The notes beneath the pieces were generated by a model, which ran no database searches, was not told the DNA's origin, and saw only the letters and a list, made by a program, of their open reading frames with translations. From Lojkania enalia (lineage: Eukaryota; Ascomycota; Dothideomycetes; Pleosporales), in contig ML986666.1 of NCBI GenBank assembly GCA_010094045.1, positions 1 to 64,000 of the forward strand: DNA of 64,000 nucleotides, written 5' to 3'. A program made the translations under genes and the position numbers. Positions 33,174 through 44,887 of this stretch are shown piece after piece. Each line of letters begins with the position of its first letter. Position 1 is the stretch's first letter.

Positions 33174-34699
33174 ATTATTCGATGCTCTGGATGGAAAGCA
33201 AAGATTTGACAGCTTCGAAGATTAATAAAATGAAGGTTTAGGGAATTTGTAATATCATCTTGTAGAATAGTTAGCTGTCCTTGCGATCAGAAATATCCAG
33301 CAAGGAGTGAATTACAAAGAAATCTATGGCAACAATTTCTCGATGCACCTAGATACCTAGCGTGCGGGTAGCTATTCACAAACGTACCGCGAAATAGTAT
33401 ACAGCATTTCTGTGATCATAAAGCTCAAACGCTAACCGTACGTGCATCATAGCATTATTCTATTTTGGAAAATCGTTATGTTGCCCCTCTTGGGCCTAGC
33501 GGACTCCGCCCCTAGTTTTGAGTCTCAGCCTTCCGACGCCTCACGGGGCGTTCCGCCGATGAACTAGCTAGTTTGAACGTAGACGACATACGAGCAAAAT
33601 TCTGAATTGCTTGTGGGTAGCTTTGTTGCTAGCGCTAAGTATTCAAGATTTCGTGAAGATTTCTAAACAATATTGTCTTTCCGGTTACTAATGTGACCGC
33701 TTTCGGCGCCTCTGAAAAATAGAGTCCACGGATAAAGAGCACCTTGGAGGCACGTGACAAGGCGCCCCATCGTTGCAACGTCATCAAAAACTCAGCCACG
33801 GTCTCCACCCTGGTCAGCTTCATCCGACACCCCTAGTCAGCTCTCAACAAGGCTTTGGCCTCCCGCAGGATCGCCGCTAAGGACTCCGCTGACAAGTATT
33901 CCCCGAGTTTTCGAATGAACGAGGAGAGATCAGGACGTCATTATACTTTCGCGATGCGTTCCCAGTTGATATAGGCCACTAGTCAGGTTTGTACTTCCAA
34001 ATTTTTCGTAAAGGGAAAAAAGGCTGTCCATCAATTACTAAATCCCAAGATCGACATCCAAATTCTCCAACTCGAACGGTGAATCCACATGAATACGAAA
34101 CAATTGTGGGCGTCGCAAGAGTTCCCAGACTAGGATTGATGTGTAACATTACTTCCACACGTTTGCATCACTGATCTTGCGATCCGACTTGGTCTGAGGA
34201 TCTATTTGAATGCGGGGAATTTCATTGTCCTTCTTCCTTTCTAATAGGCATACTCGTACGAGACCTTATTCAACATTTGTTTAACTTGGCAATTTACATT
34301 TCGCTACGCAACCAACCGCGATATTTCCCTACAGCCAATCACATTGCGGGACGTAATAGAACGCTGAAGAAAAGACAGGATCCTTCGCCCCATAAATGCA
34401 ATGGCCCCTTAAAAGGATTAATATGCCACACTGCGCCCCGTTATACAAGTGCTATGGCAAAACTTGAAACCTAGGACTAGTTTGACACATCCCCCATGCA
34501 GTAGGGCTGAGAATAAGCATACGCCCCATCCCTATCCCATGGGAGGATATATGGTTCTCAGATGCCCATTCTTCTGTTTAGCTCTTTTGGCCGCTCAGCG
34601 TGGCATCTCACAGGCTTTTCGAGGTCTATTAGTTTTCGTTCGTTTCACTGAGTTCCTCATACTCTCGAACACTACTTTCTCTGCATATTTCTTGGCAAA
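33174..34699. other. Gene-poor spacer
   Basis: 3' flank of the transporter gene, then AT-rich sequence. A broken minus-strand frame is listed separately (33635-33930). Nothing else can be supported; the last stretch is the promoter of the four-helix protein. Confidence 0.45.
33635..33930 (-). pseudogene. Gene fragment, unrecognised
   Basis: On the minus strand a protein-like stretch (SFIRKLGEYLSAESLAAILR, then a Lys/Leu-rich part) runs into TAG at 33835-33833. It continues in the same frame as MKLTRVETVAEFLMTLQRWG and KVLFIRGLYFSEAPKAVTLV to the stop at 33635. Codon use looks coding and the GC content is higher than around it. I do not recognise the family. It could be a relic of a transposon or of a host gene. 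Confidence 0.3.
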
Positions 34700-35562
34700 A
34701 TGAGTTCCTATCGCGATCGCGTGAAAATGGAGCTCTTAATATTGGGTATTACATGCCTAACACTCGGCTTCTCAATACCCTACGCCATCCAAATGCTAAA
34801 AGCAAAAACCCACCCATGGACCCGATTCAACTCAGATGGCGAACTGTACCAAGATGCGACACAGCAACCGTCAAAAAGGTAAGGCCCCCAACTTTAGGCA
34901 TCAACCAATATTCACGAACGAAGTGCTGACATCAGCAAGGATTATTATGCCCATGTATCTCACCACACCAATTGCTACAATTGTTGTAGCAAGCTCAAAC
35001 ACGGTGATATGTCGATTTTGGAAACAGACACAAAGATATATTTTCGTGGTGGCGTCGGTGATGACGGCTGCGTGGGTCATTACGATCATATTTTGGGTTC
35101 CGTGTGCGACGAAGAAGAATTATTTGGACTTCGGGCAGCCGTGGCAAGGGGGTAAGTAATTGTCCACTTTAGCTTTGAATTCTGGAGCTTCTTCAGCAGG
35201 AATAAAGATAGCTGATTTCGTCGCCAGTTTGTTACCAATCCAATTTAATCGATACTGGCCGACGGAACGGGCAAAAGGGCGGATGGATGGGTGTCTCTAG
35301 AATTCTCGGCTTCAGCGGGATGATGTCGGCAATCTTCACAACAGCATCGTACGTTTATTCGCAATTACTAATGAACATTTATCTAATCATCACAATTAGC
35401 TATGGGCTGTACTTGACGTATGCGTACCGAGACTTGCGCCACTCCCGGCGACGAGCTCTATCAAGAGGGCCTATGCCCCACGTAGACATCGTGTACGAGC
35501 CGGAATACCGAAAAAGAAGTATTTCGGCTTCTGAAAGTGTTGACCGAGATAAAATTGCATAG
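34700..35562 (+). CDS. Four-helix membrane protein, unknown family
   Basis: Three exons (34700-34878, 34940-35151, 35228-35562) give 241 residues. The splice frames were chosen because they keep hydrophobic segments. These are about residues 10-32 (ELLILGITCLTLGFSIPYAI), 65-80 (LTTPIATIVVASSNTVI), 90-108 (YIFVVASVMTAAWVITIIFW), and two close segments in exon 3 (GFSGMMSAIFTTASYVY; NIYLIITISYGLYLTY). That is four or five membrane spans and a basic, Arg-rich C-terminal tail. The exon 2 acceptor could instead be four bases earlier, but that frame loses the hydrophobic segments. I do not recognise a family; it may be a fungal orphan membrane protein. Confidence 0.6.
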
Positions 35563-35654
35563 AAGCCTAATAAAACATGTTTGAATACCCCGTACACATT
35601 CGTAATCCGCAAATGAGGATCGAGCAATCCAATTGTGGAAGCCGATTCGATCGG

Positions 35655-35825
35655 TTACAGCTCCTCTCCCTCGTCCCTTTCTTCTTGCTACTCGCTCCAT
35701 TCTCCCTTATTCCCTCCTTCTCGTTGCTCCTCTTCCTCCTCTCTTTCTTGCTCTTCCTCTTAGTCTCTTCCCTCGTCATCTTCCTCTTAGTCTCTTTCCC
35801 TGTCATCTTCCTCGTCTTCGAGATC
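35655..35825. repeat. Long polypyrimidine tract with a 28 bp tandem pair
   Basis: About 170 bases almost purely C and T on the plus strand, made of CTCTTCCT-like words. It includes two tandem copies of a block of about 28 bases containing TCCTCTTAGTCTCTT. It makes long spurious frames on both strands (Leu/Phe-rich on plus, Lys/Arg/Glu-rich on minus). Such tracts can form triplex DNA. Confidence 0.7.
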
Positions 35826-38431
35826 GTAGATATATACAGGCTACAAACGCGACTCGTTAGCATTCAAAATCTATCCGCCGGGACACCAATTCACTCCATA
35901 TTAGAACAAGGGAGTATTTACGGGATTGAGGCCTGGGATCCTTTGAAACGGGAAGCCAGCTCTGTCCGGATGAGCAGCAATGCATTCTCACCAAAGTGTC
36001 TTGACATCATCTCCAAGGTCGGCGACAGTTGTAGTGGAAGATATCAGCAGGATGCCTCGAGGGTAGTCCACCTCGCTGATTCCTAATCCTAGCAGAAACA
36101 AAGACGCTCGAGAAAAGAAGATTCAAATAATTGCTGATATATCATCATCCCAGCCGCTCATTCTCCAACGTGCGCCAAGTTGCGCAATTTCCTGAGGGCC
36201 ATAATCTTAGGGAAATCCTCTCTCTCCATGATCGTAGTGCATGATCCAAGTGAAAAGGCACAGAATATTCCAGGAATCAGGTCGCTCTAGTCTCGATGCG
36301 CCGCAAAGTTTTCTCCAGCTTAATTTCCTCGGTGGATTTGAAAGAATTATAGCTCGCCAAAACTCAGTAGAAGGAACAAACTAGACATCAAGACAAGCGG
36401 TCGTATTAGCAATGTGTCGTACAAACCACCTAAGCATGGGGGGTTCTAGCCAAAGATATATGCCTTGAAGCCTAAGAAAAAGATCCTTATCTCTATCGTT
36501 GTCGGGTGTCCTGGTCATGGATCCAGAAAATTGGGATACCAGAACGAAATCCAGCCTATTCCTTTCAGAGGCCTCTAGTCAAACTCTATACCCTTCTCCA
36601 ACTTCTGCCAACGAGATGACCCTTGGATGATATATCCAATTCCAACATGAAGCGCCTTACGTCGTCCTCACTAATCGAGATGGTATAAACACCAGAAAAT
36701 ATACGGTGCGACATTGTGGGCATTTCAGCTGGCCTTGACAAAGATTGACCCATTGCTGTAAACACTGGTAGCCAAATTAGTGACTACAACGGCGAATCTG
36801 AATGGTCATATGGCCTGGTGTGGAAAGTTCTCTGTAGATCTTGCATTCGACCGGTTTAACGGCGAAGTCGATGGATCTCCCTGTCAGGGACATAGTTGCG
36901 GTGCCGTGGGTGCAATTTTTTTTGTAGATCTGGAAGTTCAGTGGAAATTATTGATCCATAAGGCTTAGCCCTAAAATTCAGGGCATGCGCAGCGGCTTTG
37001 GAAGCCTACGTGAGGTTGATGTGGGAATAGCACAGCTCAGGATCTTCTTCACTACCCAGACGCCTTCACCGTTATTGTGAAGTGGCAATCAGGTACAACT
37101 TGCGATCAGCTTTACAGCAAAACAGTGAACATTAATCCGCAATGAAAATATATTCATCAAACAGACTAATACACAAGGCAGATGTTTCATTCTCCGATAT
37201 CTAATAGCAAACCGTTTTTAATCCACGCCATCACGGTGCTTTCATGACAGACGATACTTCTTATATCGGAAGGATTATGACAAGCAGGATCGCAATCATG
37301 GACCAACAGGAGAAAACGAAAGTCTTGTACTGATACAGAAGGCTAACAGAGGGTTTATCTACAATACACAAAAGCTTCTTGTAGAGAGCTGTGCTGAGCA
37401 GAGGGCTCGCCAGGCTTTTTAGAATGCGTCACTTCTGTACAAACTCTAAATACTATATATTATTTCAATCCCAGTCGTCCGTCTAATCTACTACTTGCGT
37501 ATTGGTTGTGGGGCAGCGTAAGAACGACACGCCCACATCACTGGCTTGTTGTTTGCATCTCAGTGCCAATATAAAGGCATTGAGGAACAAAATTCGGGAT
37601 TCATCAGCGCAGGGCGGCCTAATTAGCACCACTAGAGGCGGAATGGCTACAACCGTCAACAATAGAAGCGACAAGCTTCTTGTGGGAGAAGATAGCATGG
37701 GAAATGCGAGTACCTCTGTCGGCCCTAGAATCTCTAGAAGTGGAAAAGTAGGCAAAGCTAATTCTAAAGGAACCAGAACTTCTGTCAGCAGTTCAGGAAA
37801 ATCAACCTTGCAGGTTGCGATTAGAATGAGCGTTCGTGATAGAGGTTTGTACTCGAACCATTACCTCGACGAAGACTCCAGAGCTAACATTCGTCACAGT
37901 GGAGGAGCATTCCTCTATACTTCCCTCAAAGGCTAATAATGAAAATTTAATATTATGATCGACGATGAGGAGATCGTTGAGCTTACACCTGAGCAGGCAG
38001 TGGAGGCAGGATTCATTGTAACATACAATCGCAACTAGTCTACTTCCGAAGGAAAGAAGCATGCAGATGGTAAAAGCCTAATTGACTACATAATTCAGTT
38101 TCCTGAAAACTAAGAAATGAGCTGTACCTATCCTCTTCTCCAGTGAACTTTGCTTGTCTCTCTCCAAGATACAACGAAAAATGATAACTCGCTAAGACAC
38201 CTAAAGCAGCCAGAATCAGGGATACCTTGGGAAGGAGTTCCCAAGGCTTACGGCTGAGATCAACCCTATCCAGGAGCCAGGCGAATACGGTTCATAGCTG
38301 GTCGGATAATGTCAGCCTCCAGGGTCCAGGATACCCCGACAGGCAGATCTCATGCCCAAAGGCCAAGCTCAACGCCAAACAAGGAAATCCTAGACCCCAG
38401 AAGCGAGATCAATCCGACTAGCAGTTTCGAA
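35826..38431. other. Gene-poor spacer with a hairpin
   Basis: About 2.6 kb without a recognisable gene. A 144-codon Ser/Arg/Gly-rich frame at 37502-37936 has no domain or signal. A perfect 9-base stem with a 4-base loop (CCTTGGGAA, GGAG, TTCCCAAGG) lies at 38225-38246. No transposon ends seen. Confidence 0.4.
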
Positions 38432-39966
38432 CTAAGGATTCTTATCCCAGTTGACCAACTTCGGCGTCTTTTCCGTCCTAAACTTGATCCAGTCCCCAAG
38501 CTCCACTGAGGCCTTCTCAAGATCCGCCATACAATACTCGGCAAGCCCTTTGTGGCTTCCCTCATCGTCCGCGTAGAAGGCGTACCCCACCTCGTCCATC
38601 TCCTCTACTACCTTCCGTGAAAAAAGGTGATGCACCGCCCATTTCTCAACCTCTCCCTGGCCTTTGGCCTGAAGAAACTTCTCTGCCGCAAGGCAACGAA
38701 GGTTCTGCTTGTACAGATTGCGCATATCATCAATGAGGGGGATCTTAGGCTGGGGCTGCTTTAGACAAGGTATTGCCGAGTCTTCCAGCTTCGACGCTGG
38801 AAGCGTCGTTGGGTTATCATAGCCCGGCTTCATTGTGCTAGGGATTTCCATATTGCCACTTATGAAGTTGCCTTCAGCCATTTTTGTATCCTCTTTGGTG
38901 TTGGCTTTTCGACTAGTACAAGCTCCACGGCTCTGATGGATCAGGTCCCGAGGCAGGCTTCTTCGATCCACCCCGAAAAAAATATCCCTTTTCCTGAGAG
39001 TAAGAAGATTCTTAGGCCCGATACCTACTAACATACGTCCTTGGCTAGCTGAAAGTGGCTCCTGGAACTTGAGATATGCTGATCTATTGTCGACTGGATC
39101 GATACCTGATCTATCTAGGAGCACTATTTCTGGGGATTCCGGCACAATCGTCTCGGAGAGTGGCTTGTGGAGATTTACTTCGATGACTTTGCACCAGGAC
39201 TGAAGAGTTTCCCATATTCCAGGGGCGTTGGAGGAGCAAAAAATAGTCCGGAGGCCCTTACGAATATCTCGTACGTTTCTGTAGTAATACAGCTTCCAGG
39301 CTGTGAGCGTACCGTCGACATTACTCAACAGAGCGCAGTCTGCTTCGAGAGCTCTTGCAATCGCGCTGTAGATCTTATTCTTGGTATCATCCTCTAGCTG
39401 CTTTTTCTCGAACAACTTGGAAGCAGTAATGCCAGGCCATACGCTAGCTCTGATGTGGCTAACTCCGCCTTTTCGGATAGGTTTGTTGAGCTCCGCGATT
39501 TCATGATAGCCTTTAGGGTCTGCGAGAGTTTCCTTGATTAAGAGTTCGTAGTTTGACGTGCAAAGGACGTTGACAATAAGTGATTCAACGTGGAGTTGTG
39601 GGACAAATTTGCCGTCTGCGCAATCCTTGACGGAGTTGGCAAGTGTTGTTGACTATACCCTAGAGAATGAGCCTGTCGGTAAGAGGACGAGCCAGTTTGA
39701 GAGTTAAGAAAGGGATGAGTTGGCATTATCGAATCTTGCAATGACATATCTGGACTAGTGATTTTTGATGCATATGAGGAGTCTATGATGACAGCAGACT
39801 GAGATCCAATGTGAAGAAAGTGCTTGCATAGTTCCTCCAAGACTTTTAGAATAGCCCATTGATCCTCAAGGCCCATGTTGATACCTTGTTCCGCCTCCGC
39901 ACGGATTTCTTGCACCCGATGGAGGAGACCACTCATGCCGGCTGCTCCTGAAGTTTGTCCCTGCAT
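38432..39966 (-). CDS. Hypothetical protein, split reading frame
   Basis: Two frames probably make one gene. The first (39966 down to about 39660) begins MQGQTSGAAGMSGLLHRV and has helical, acidic sequence. The second is open from about 39653 to the stop at 38432 and reads TLANSVKDCADGKFVPQL, then SNYELLIKETLADPKGYHE, and ends with a helical C-terminus (KWAVHHLFSRKVVEEMDEVG). A TATAG acceptor stands exactly where the second frame opens, but I cannot find a good in-phase donor, so a frameshift is possible. About 400 residues of the second part are continuous coding-like sequence. I do not recognise any domain. No signal peptide or membrane segment. Confidence 0.5.
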
Positions 39967-40307
39967 AGAGAAAGTTCAGTGATTCTCGTAAATTGAGATG
40001 CAAAGAAAGGGTGCGTGTGGTGCATAGAAAGTGAGAATCTAACTAGTTCTTGCGGAAGTTCGGTAGAAAAGAGCTTGGGAGGCAGAACAAACGGCGGGGG
40101 AGACTTTCAAATATAACACTAGCCGTCCATGGCCGAATCAGTTTGAAATGACGTATTTTCAGAGCCAGTAGGGGTGTAAGGTGAAGGGTAAGAGTAAATT
40201 GTGATGAAGGTTAATAACGGTGATGAGTAGAAAGAAGTGAAAACTATCGTCACAACACCATTTGAGGTGGGAAAAGTCAACTTGAACCGTGAAAGATAAA
40301 TTAGTAT
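39967..40307. other. Short intergenic region
   Basis: Promoter of the hypothetical gene and 3' end of the acetyltransferase gene, both on the minus strand. Nothing else seen. Confidence 0.5.
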
Positions 40308-41039
40308 CTAGATAGGCTTTGAAGCGAGCTGCTGATCGCCACCCGGCTCTCGGATCATCAAGGGAGTTATATGAAGCTTGTCTCCTCCAAATTCACTAAG
40401 GTTAAGTGAGAGTTGCTCAACATCTTGAAAGCCATGCTTTTGATAGAAGCGGTGGGCGCTGGGACTTGATTCCAGGTAGATCGGTAGGCCAAGCTTATCG
40501 GCCTGCTCTTGGCCCCATTTCACCAATCCACCTCCAGCCCCACGGCCCTGAAATTTCGGGTCGGTGTGTAAGAGATGTAGGTCTATTTTATGTTTTGTCA
40601 GGCCGATATTGAGATCACTAGGACATGGTTCGGGTCGGGCTGATCATGCCAACGTACAGACATGCGGCTTGTCCCCCATGATCTCCTTCTTTCTCCTTGC
40701 AAGCCCGCCAAAAAAAGCTAAGCATGCAGGTTTATTACAGCCAGGCCCAAAGTTTAGTGCCCTTTCCGCTTTCGCTGCAGCTTCCACTGAGTCGTAAATA
40801 TGCCATTTGGCGAAAGCAATTTGCTGACCCGTCTCCTGGTCGATGGCCTTGATGTATCGTATTGTTGGATCCTTTCGCCGATCCGATATCAGAAGATTTG
40901 CTCTCTGTTGCTGAGAGTCCGGCGGGAACGGTCCGGGGAAAAGAAATGGACTGGCTTCGTTGGTTGCATATGCGGCGACCTCAATTTCACAGGCGCGGGG
41001 AATGTCTGCATCAGACGCTTCTTGCACGATGATAGGCAT
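40308..41039 (-). CDS. GNAT family N-acetyltransferase
   Basis: Two exons (41039-40658 and 40582-40308) over a 75-base intron (GTACGT donor, AATAG acceptor) give 218 residues. The start MPIIVQEASDADIPRACEIE is the usual first strand and helix of a GNAT fold. After the splice comes LHLLHTDPKFQGRGAGGGLV, with the acetyl-CoA pyrophosphate loop Q/RxxGxG/A as QGRGAG. This is followed by YLESSPSAHRFYQKHGF, the typical motif B and C-terminal strand. It transfers an acetyl group from acetyl-CoA to an amine; the acceptor is unknown. It resembles the many small fungal GNATs of unknown substrate. No signal peptide. Confidence 0.9.
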
Positions 41040-42989
41040 AATTCAGTTGAGAATTAAAGGTCGCAAAGAATCCCAAGATAGGCCAAGTAGATTTTATAGT
41101 TGGCGATACATTGAGGAAAGGCGGGGCGATTACTAAGACAAGAGCGAGAGCTTAATATCATCCCGCCCTTCATGCGCCCTTATTTCTCCTCATTTTAAAT
41201 CATTAGGCCGCCAACTCTTTTCCACCTTCTAATTGAGTCTATCTGTCCGAGGTTGCATTGTCCTACCATTTGTACAGCTTACCCCCAGAGTGCAACGTTT
41301 CCTAGGAATGGCGAAATTCCCATCCAATCGTGCGCTCGGAGCAGATAAAGGATATCAATATCTCCCTATACTGATCCCATGTTTCGTAATATGGTCCAAT
41401 TGCATCTAAATACGTTCCTGGTATGAGTGCTGAGAACATAAGCTTCATCTGCCCCTTCACGAAGAACGTTCCACTAACAATAACCAAAGAAGCAAATCTA
41501 GCATTAGCATCCAGTTCGGGTAATAAGCCGAGCTCTAGACATTCAAAGAATCCAGATTGCGCAAAACTCGGGTACCAAGGTCCCTTCCCATATTCATGCG
41601 GAGATTTTACAACTACGGACGTAAATTACAAAAATGCCGGCTTCGTATATAGCGTCCCTAGTTGGGGATAATCTCTAGTCGTTTTCGATTGCTAGCTTGT
41701 CGATTTGTCGACCATTTCCGGTGCAACGCGATCTAAGAGCTTACACAATGCGCCCGAGTCTACCAGCACCTCCAAGAATCTTGCAGAAACTGATCATAAG
41801 TTTCAAGACCCCAGGGTATTAACGTTGACTATATCCATTCTAAATTTCCCGCATTTGTATATCACACAACTTTAGGAATGTTTCATGATTGAAGAAACGC
41901 ACGGTTCTAACTATTAGGCAACTGATGGAGTCTTACCTAGTCAACAAGGCTTATGCGCTGGCTTCACAAAAACCTACCAAAACAGCGCACGCCCAGCGGA
42001 GGCACAGAGCCCAATATTCAGTGCCCTCCGCCCTCTCACAACTCCAGCGGCTGCTTTAGCGTGGCTGGCAATAGTTTCAGGATCGGTACCAACATGACAT
42101 TATAATACGATATCATAAGGTATCCACTAGCCATTATAGCTTCATGGGACAGTACTTTGAATAAGCTTTCACCATGCTTAGCATCGCTCTAGCCTCACCT
42201 ACGGCGCTAGCTAATATCCAACTACTCGCAATTCCGAATCCGTCGGATATGAAGACCCACTCGCCGCTCTGCTTTCTTAGCAGGTTCCACTGTCAGCAGC
42301 GGAACCTTGAAAGACAGTCCACCGCATTCTTGAGGTGGGATTGTCTTGAAGACACGGATATGATATACAAAGCTTGGCCGGGATACGGTAGAGGATGTGA
42401 TGGACCGATTGAGCTGGTGGCACAGACAAACGGAAAGGTTGTTTGGGTTTTTGGATTCCTTCGGAAGACAGTTCTAGAGCAGTTTAGGCTTAATATCATC
42501 CAGGATTCCAGTCCAAGGGAATGTAATTGTGCGATTGCCAGTGCTGGAGTTGATCACAATCGATTATACCAAGAAAGGATCTGTAGGTGATCAGAAGCGA
42601 TACTGCCGGAGTATGCATTCAATATTTACTACGATTGGGAACTCACCTATGGTTCAAACTAACACACTTAGCAGGAAGCGTGCTAAGCATTTCTTCATTT
42701 CTCATAGGTCAATGAAGAGCCGGAAGGGCAAGTGGGAAGTCGCGCCCGAAGCCAACAAGTAGGTCAACAGATATTACCAACACTAACCACTAATCATTAG
42801 CCTAGTATAACATACAAAAATGATAACTCTTCAACTATCAACCCTCTTCATGAAATGTCGGCGTAGTTCGAACCTACATCTACACAAGAGCACCCCACTG
42901 TTTCATTTTAATACCCTGTTCCATACCCCTTAAGCGTATCTACCTACTTCATATACCCATACACTATCCTATTCTAAAATAACCCTTCC
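41040..42989. other. Gene-poor spacer
   Basis: About 1.9 kb with no supportable gene. A plus-strand 138-codon frame (42174-42590) begins with a weak signal-like segment and has six or seven Cys, but I see no splice or family support. Near 42866 GGTTCGAACTAC-like bases on the minus strand recall a tRNA T-arm, but the other arms are missing. Confidence 0.4.
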
Positions 42990-44390
42990 ACTAAACCAAA
43001 ACTCCAATCCATACTCTTCCAAATACACTGAATCCTCTTCGCTCTCGCCACAAAATCTCTCTTGACGTAATCATACCCCTTATACACAAGTTTTCCATCC
43101 CTCTTCAAAAATCGCCCATCAACAAGCATATGCTGTACGTCACTAGTATTCGAATGTAAAATGACGGTAGTAGTAGCGTTGCTCTAGCCCAACATATTCT
43201 GACTCTCTCCGTCGAAGATTGCTAGATCGGCTTTTGCGTCAGGGGCAATGATTCCGAGATCGTTGCGCTGAAGTGCAAGGCTTCTGGCCGGCAGGATGAG
43301 GTATAAAGTCTATTCCATAGACATTGAATTATTGACGGGAACCCAGATCCTACAGCACTTCGATGGACCTGTCGAGTCGGAGACCCTACAGCCAGCTCCG
43401 CGCCTGGCCGACCATGTCGGTGTAATAAATGAGGTGCGTGTTAAGGTCCAACGTAGTCTAGTTCTTGAAGAACGCCGCGCAAGGGTAGTCGTGTTGATGT
43501 ATTGGTTTGTCTCGTAGGGAGCCGCAAGATCTAACGCTGTGATGAAATATGCATGGGATAATATGACCTAGACTGAATAATTGAGCCATGCAAGGGACTG
43601 TAGGAGGGATGGCGAGTTGGCGCTGACCCAGGGCCCGCCAAGGTATTGTGTTGTCACTACCGGCAAATTCATATCCCTACTTCCGCCAATCTCTCCTTTC
43701 CTCTCCTTCCTACAACCCCATATTATGTCACTTACTGCACAATACCCATATCTGCCCGAGCGTCTCTACGGCCGTCTATTGGAACCCATCAAAACTCGAC
43801 CCTGAACTAACCAAACCCATTCCCACTAACCCTCTCTCCGTGCAATAGCTCTACAAGCTTATTAATCTAGTCCCCTGCCGAATAATCATTCCCTAACTCA
43901 TGGATTGTAAACCCAAGATACGTCCTAATGCCCCCATCAAGCGTGGCATTCAACACCGCATCCGCCGGCTCATTTCTACTGATCCCATGCGCATGATCGA
44001 GCACCATCGTCGTCCTCGCATTTAAAATTTTCAGATACCTAGCCAGCGTACCTAGGTATTTATCCCAAGAAGAGAAATACTAAATCGAGAGGCCGTACTC
44101 GCCATGCTTGACGAAGTACTCCGTGAGCGTGATGTTGAATGCGATGGTCTTGTCTGTCGCTTGCCATGGATGATTGTGTGTGTCTATGAAGCCAGGACTA
44201 ATAATTTTACTTATAGAGTTTACGACCTCGGGATCATTAGGGTAGGTGGTTGGGGTGGTGTTGTTGTAGACTTGCGAGATGCGGTCGTTTTCTAGTATGA
44301 GTGCTGAGTTGAAGAGGGTCTCCGTTCGGGACGCGTTGGTGTTAAATTTAATGATGGCATCTGTGAAGAGAATCGATGCGTCATGTACGA
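42990..44390 (-). pseudogene. Amidohydrolase, decayed
   Basis: Parts of a metal-dependent amidohydrolase are readable on the minus strand in family order. The N-terminal strand is FNSALILENDRISQVYNN. The metal motif SPGFIDTHNHPW follows, then LNARTTMVLDHAHGISRNEP. The C-terminal part is RNDLGIIAPDAKADLAIFDG, NATTTVILHSNTSDV and DGRFLKRDGKLVYKG. In-frame stops break it, for example TAG at 44082-44080 and at 43186-43184. The latter sits where the family has Trp in LGW, so it fits TGG to TAG. The middle third (about 43250-43900) is poorly readable. The family includes imidazolonepropionase- and guanine-deaminase-like enzymes; the original substrate is unknown. Confidence 0.75.
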
Positions 44391-44887
44391 TGCTAGATAT
44401 TACTGGCTAGCCACAAGGCAAATAAGGCTTGCGGTCAAAGCCTTAATGCCACATATTTAGGATCTAAAGCGAATGTTGAATAGATCACAAGCAGAAAAAA
44501 AAAAGTATTGTTGCAACCTCTCAAATGAAATTTCTAAGCTATCTAATAATTGTGAGATCATGCGTCGCTTTTCGGCGGGATGACGACTTGGCATCAATAC
44601 AAATATGGTTTGAAGTGGAAATGCTTTTTAAAAAGACGTCCAAAATCGCGAAGTGAATTTGCAAGTAGCTTCGGGGTCGAAGCAGGGACACACGACAGCT
44701 AGAGAGTGAGATCTATTGCTAACGTAATATACACTATCCCAGATGAGAGCTGACCATGAACAAACAGCCGAATCATTAAGCTCGCCAAGCTTTTAGTTGC
44801 TCGTGATGGAAGATCGACCAATATCTAACCTCGTTGGGTGGGAGATCTATAACGGTATGTACAGAAATATGATTACAATTACAGAAT
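44391..44887. other. Intergenic
   Basis: AT-rich, with an A-tract near 44493. No gene seen. Confidence 0.5.

Noticed and set aside
35577..36086. 169-codon plus-strand frame, Leu/Phe-rich
   Set aside because: It is produced by the polypyrimidine tract; it has no start context or family, and its hydrophobic runs are low-complexity.
42174..42590. 138-codon Cys-containing frame with weak signal
   Set aside because: The hydrophobic start is short, no intron or family supports it, and the surroundings are non-coding.
42840..42890. tRNA-like T-arm bases on the minus strand
   Set aside because: The T-stem pairs poorly and I could not find D-arm, anticodon-arm or acceptor pairing.
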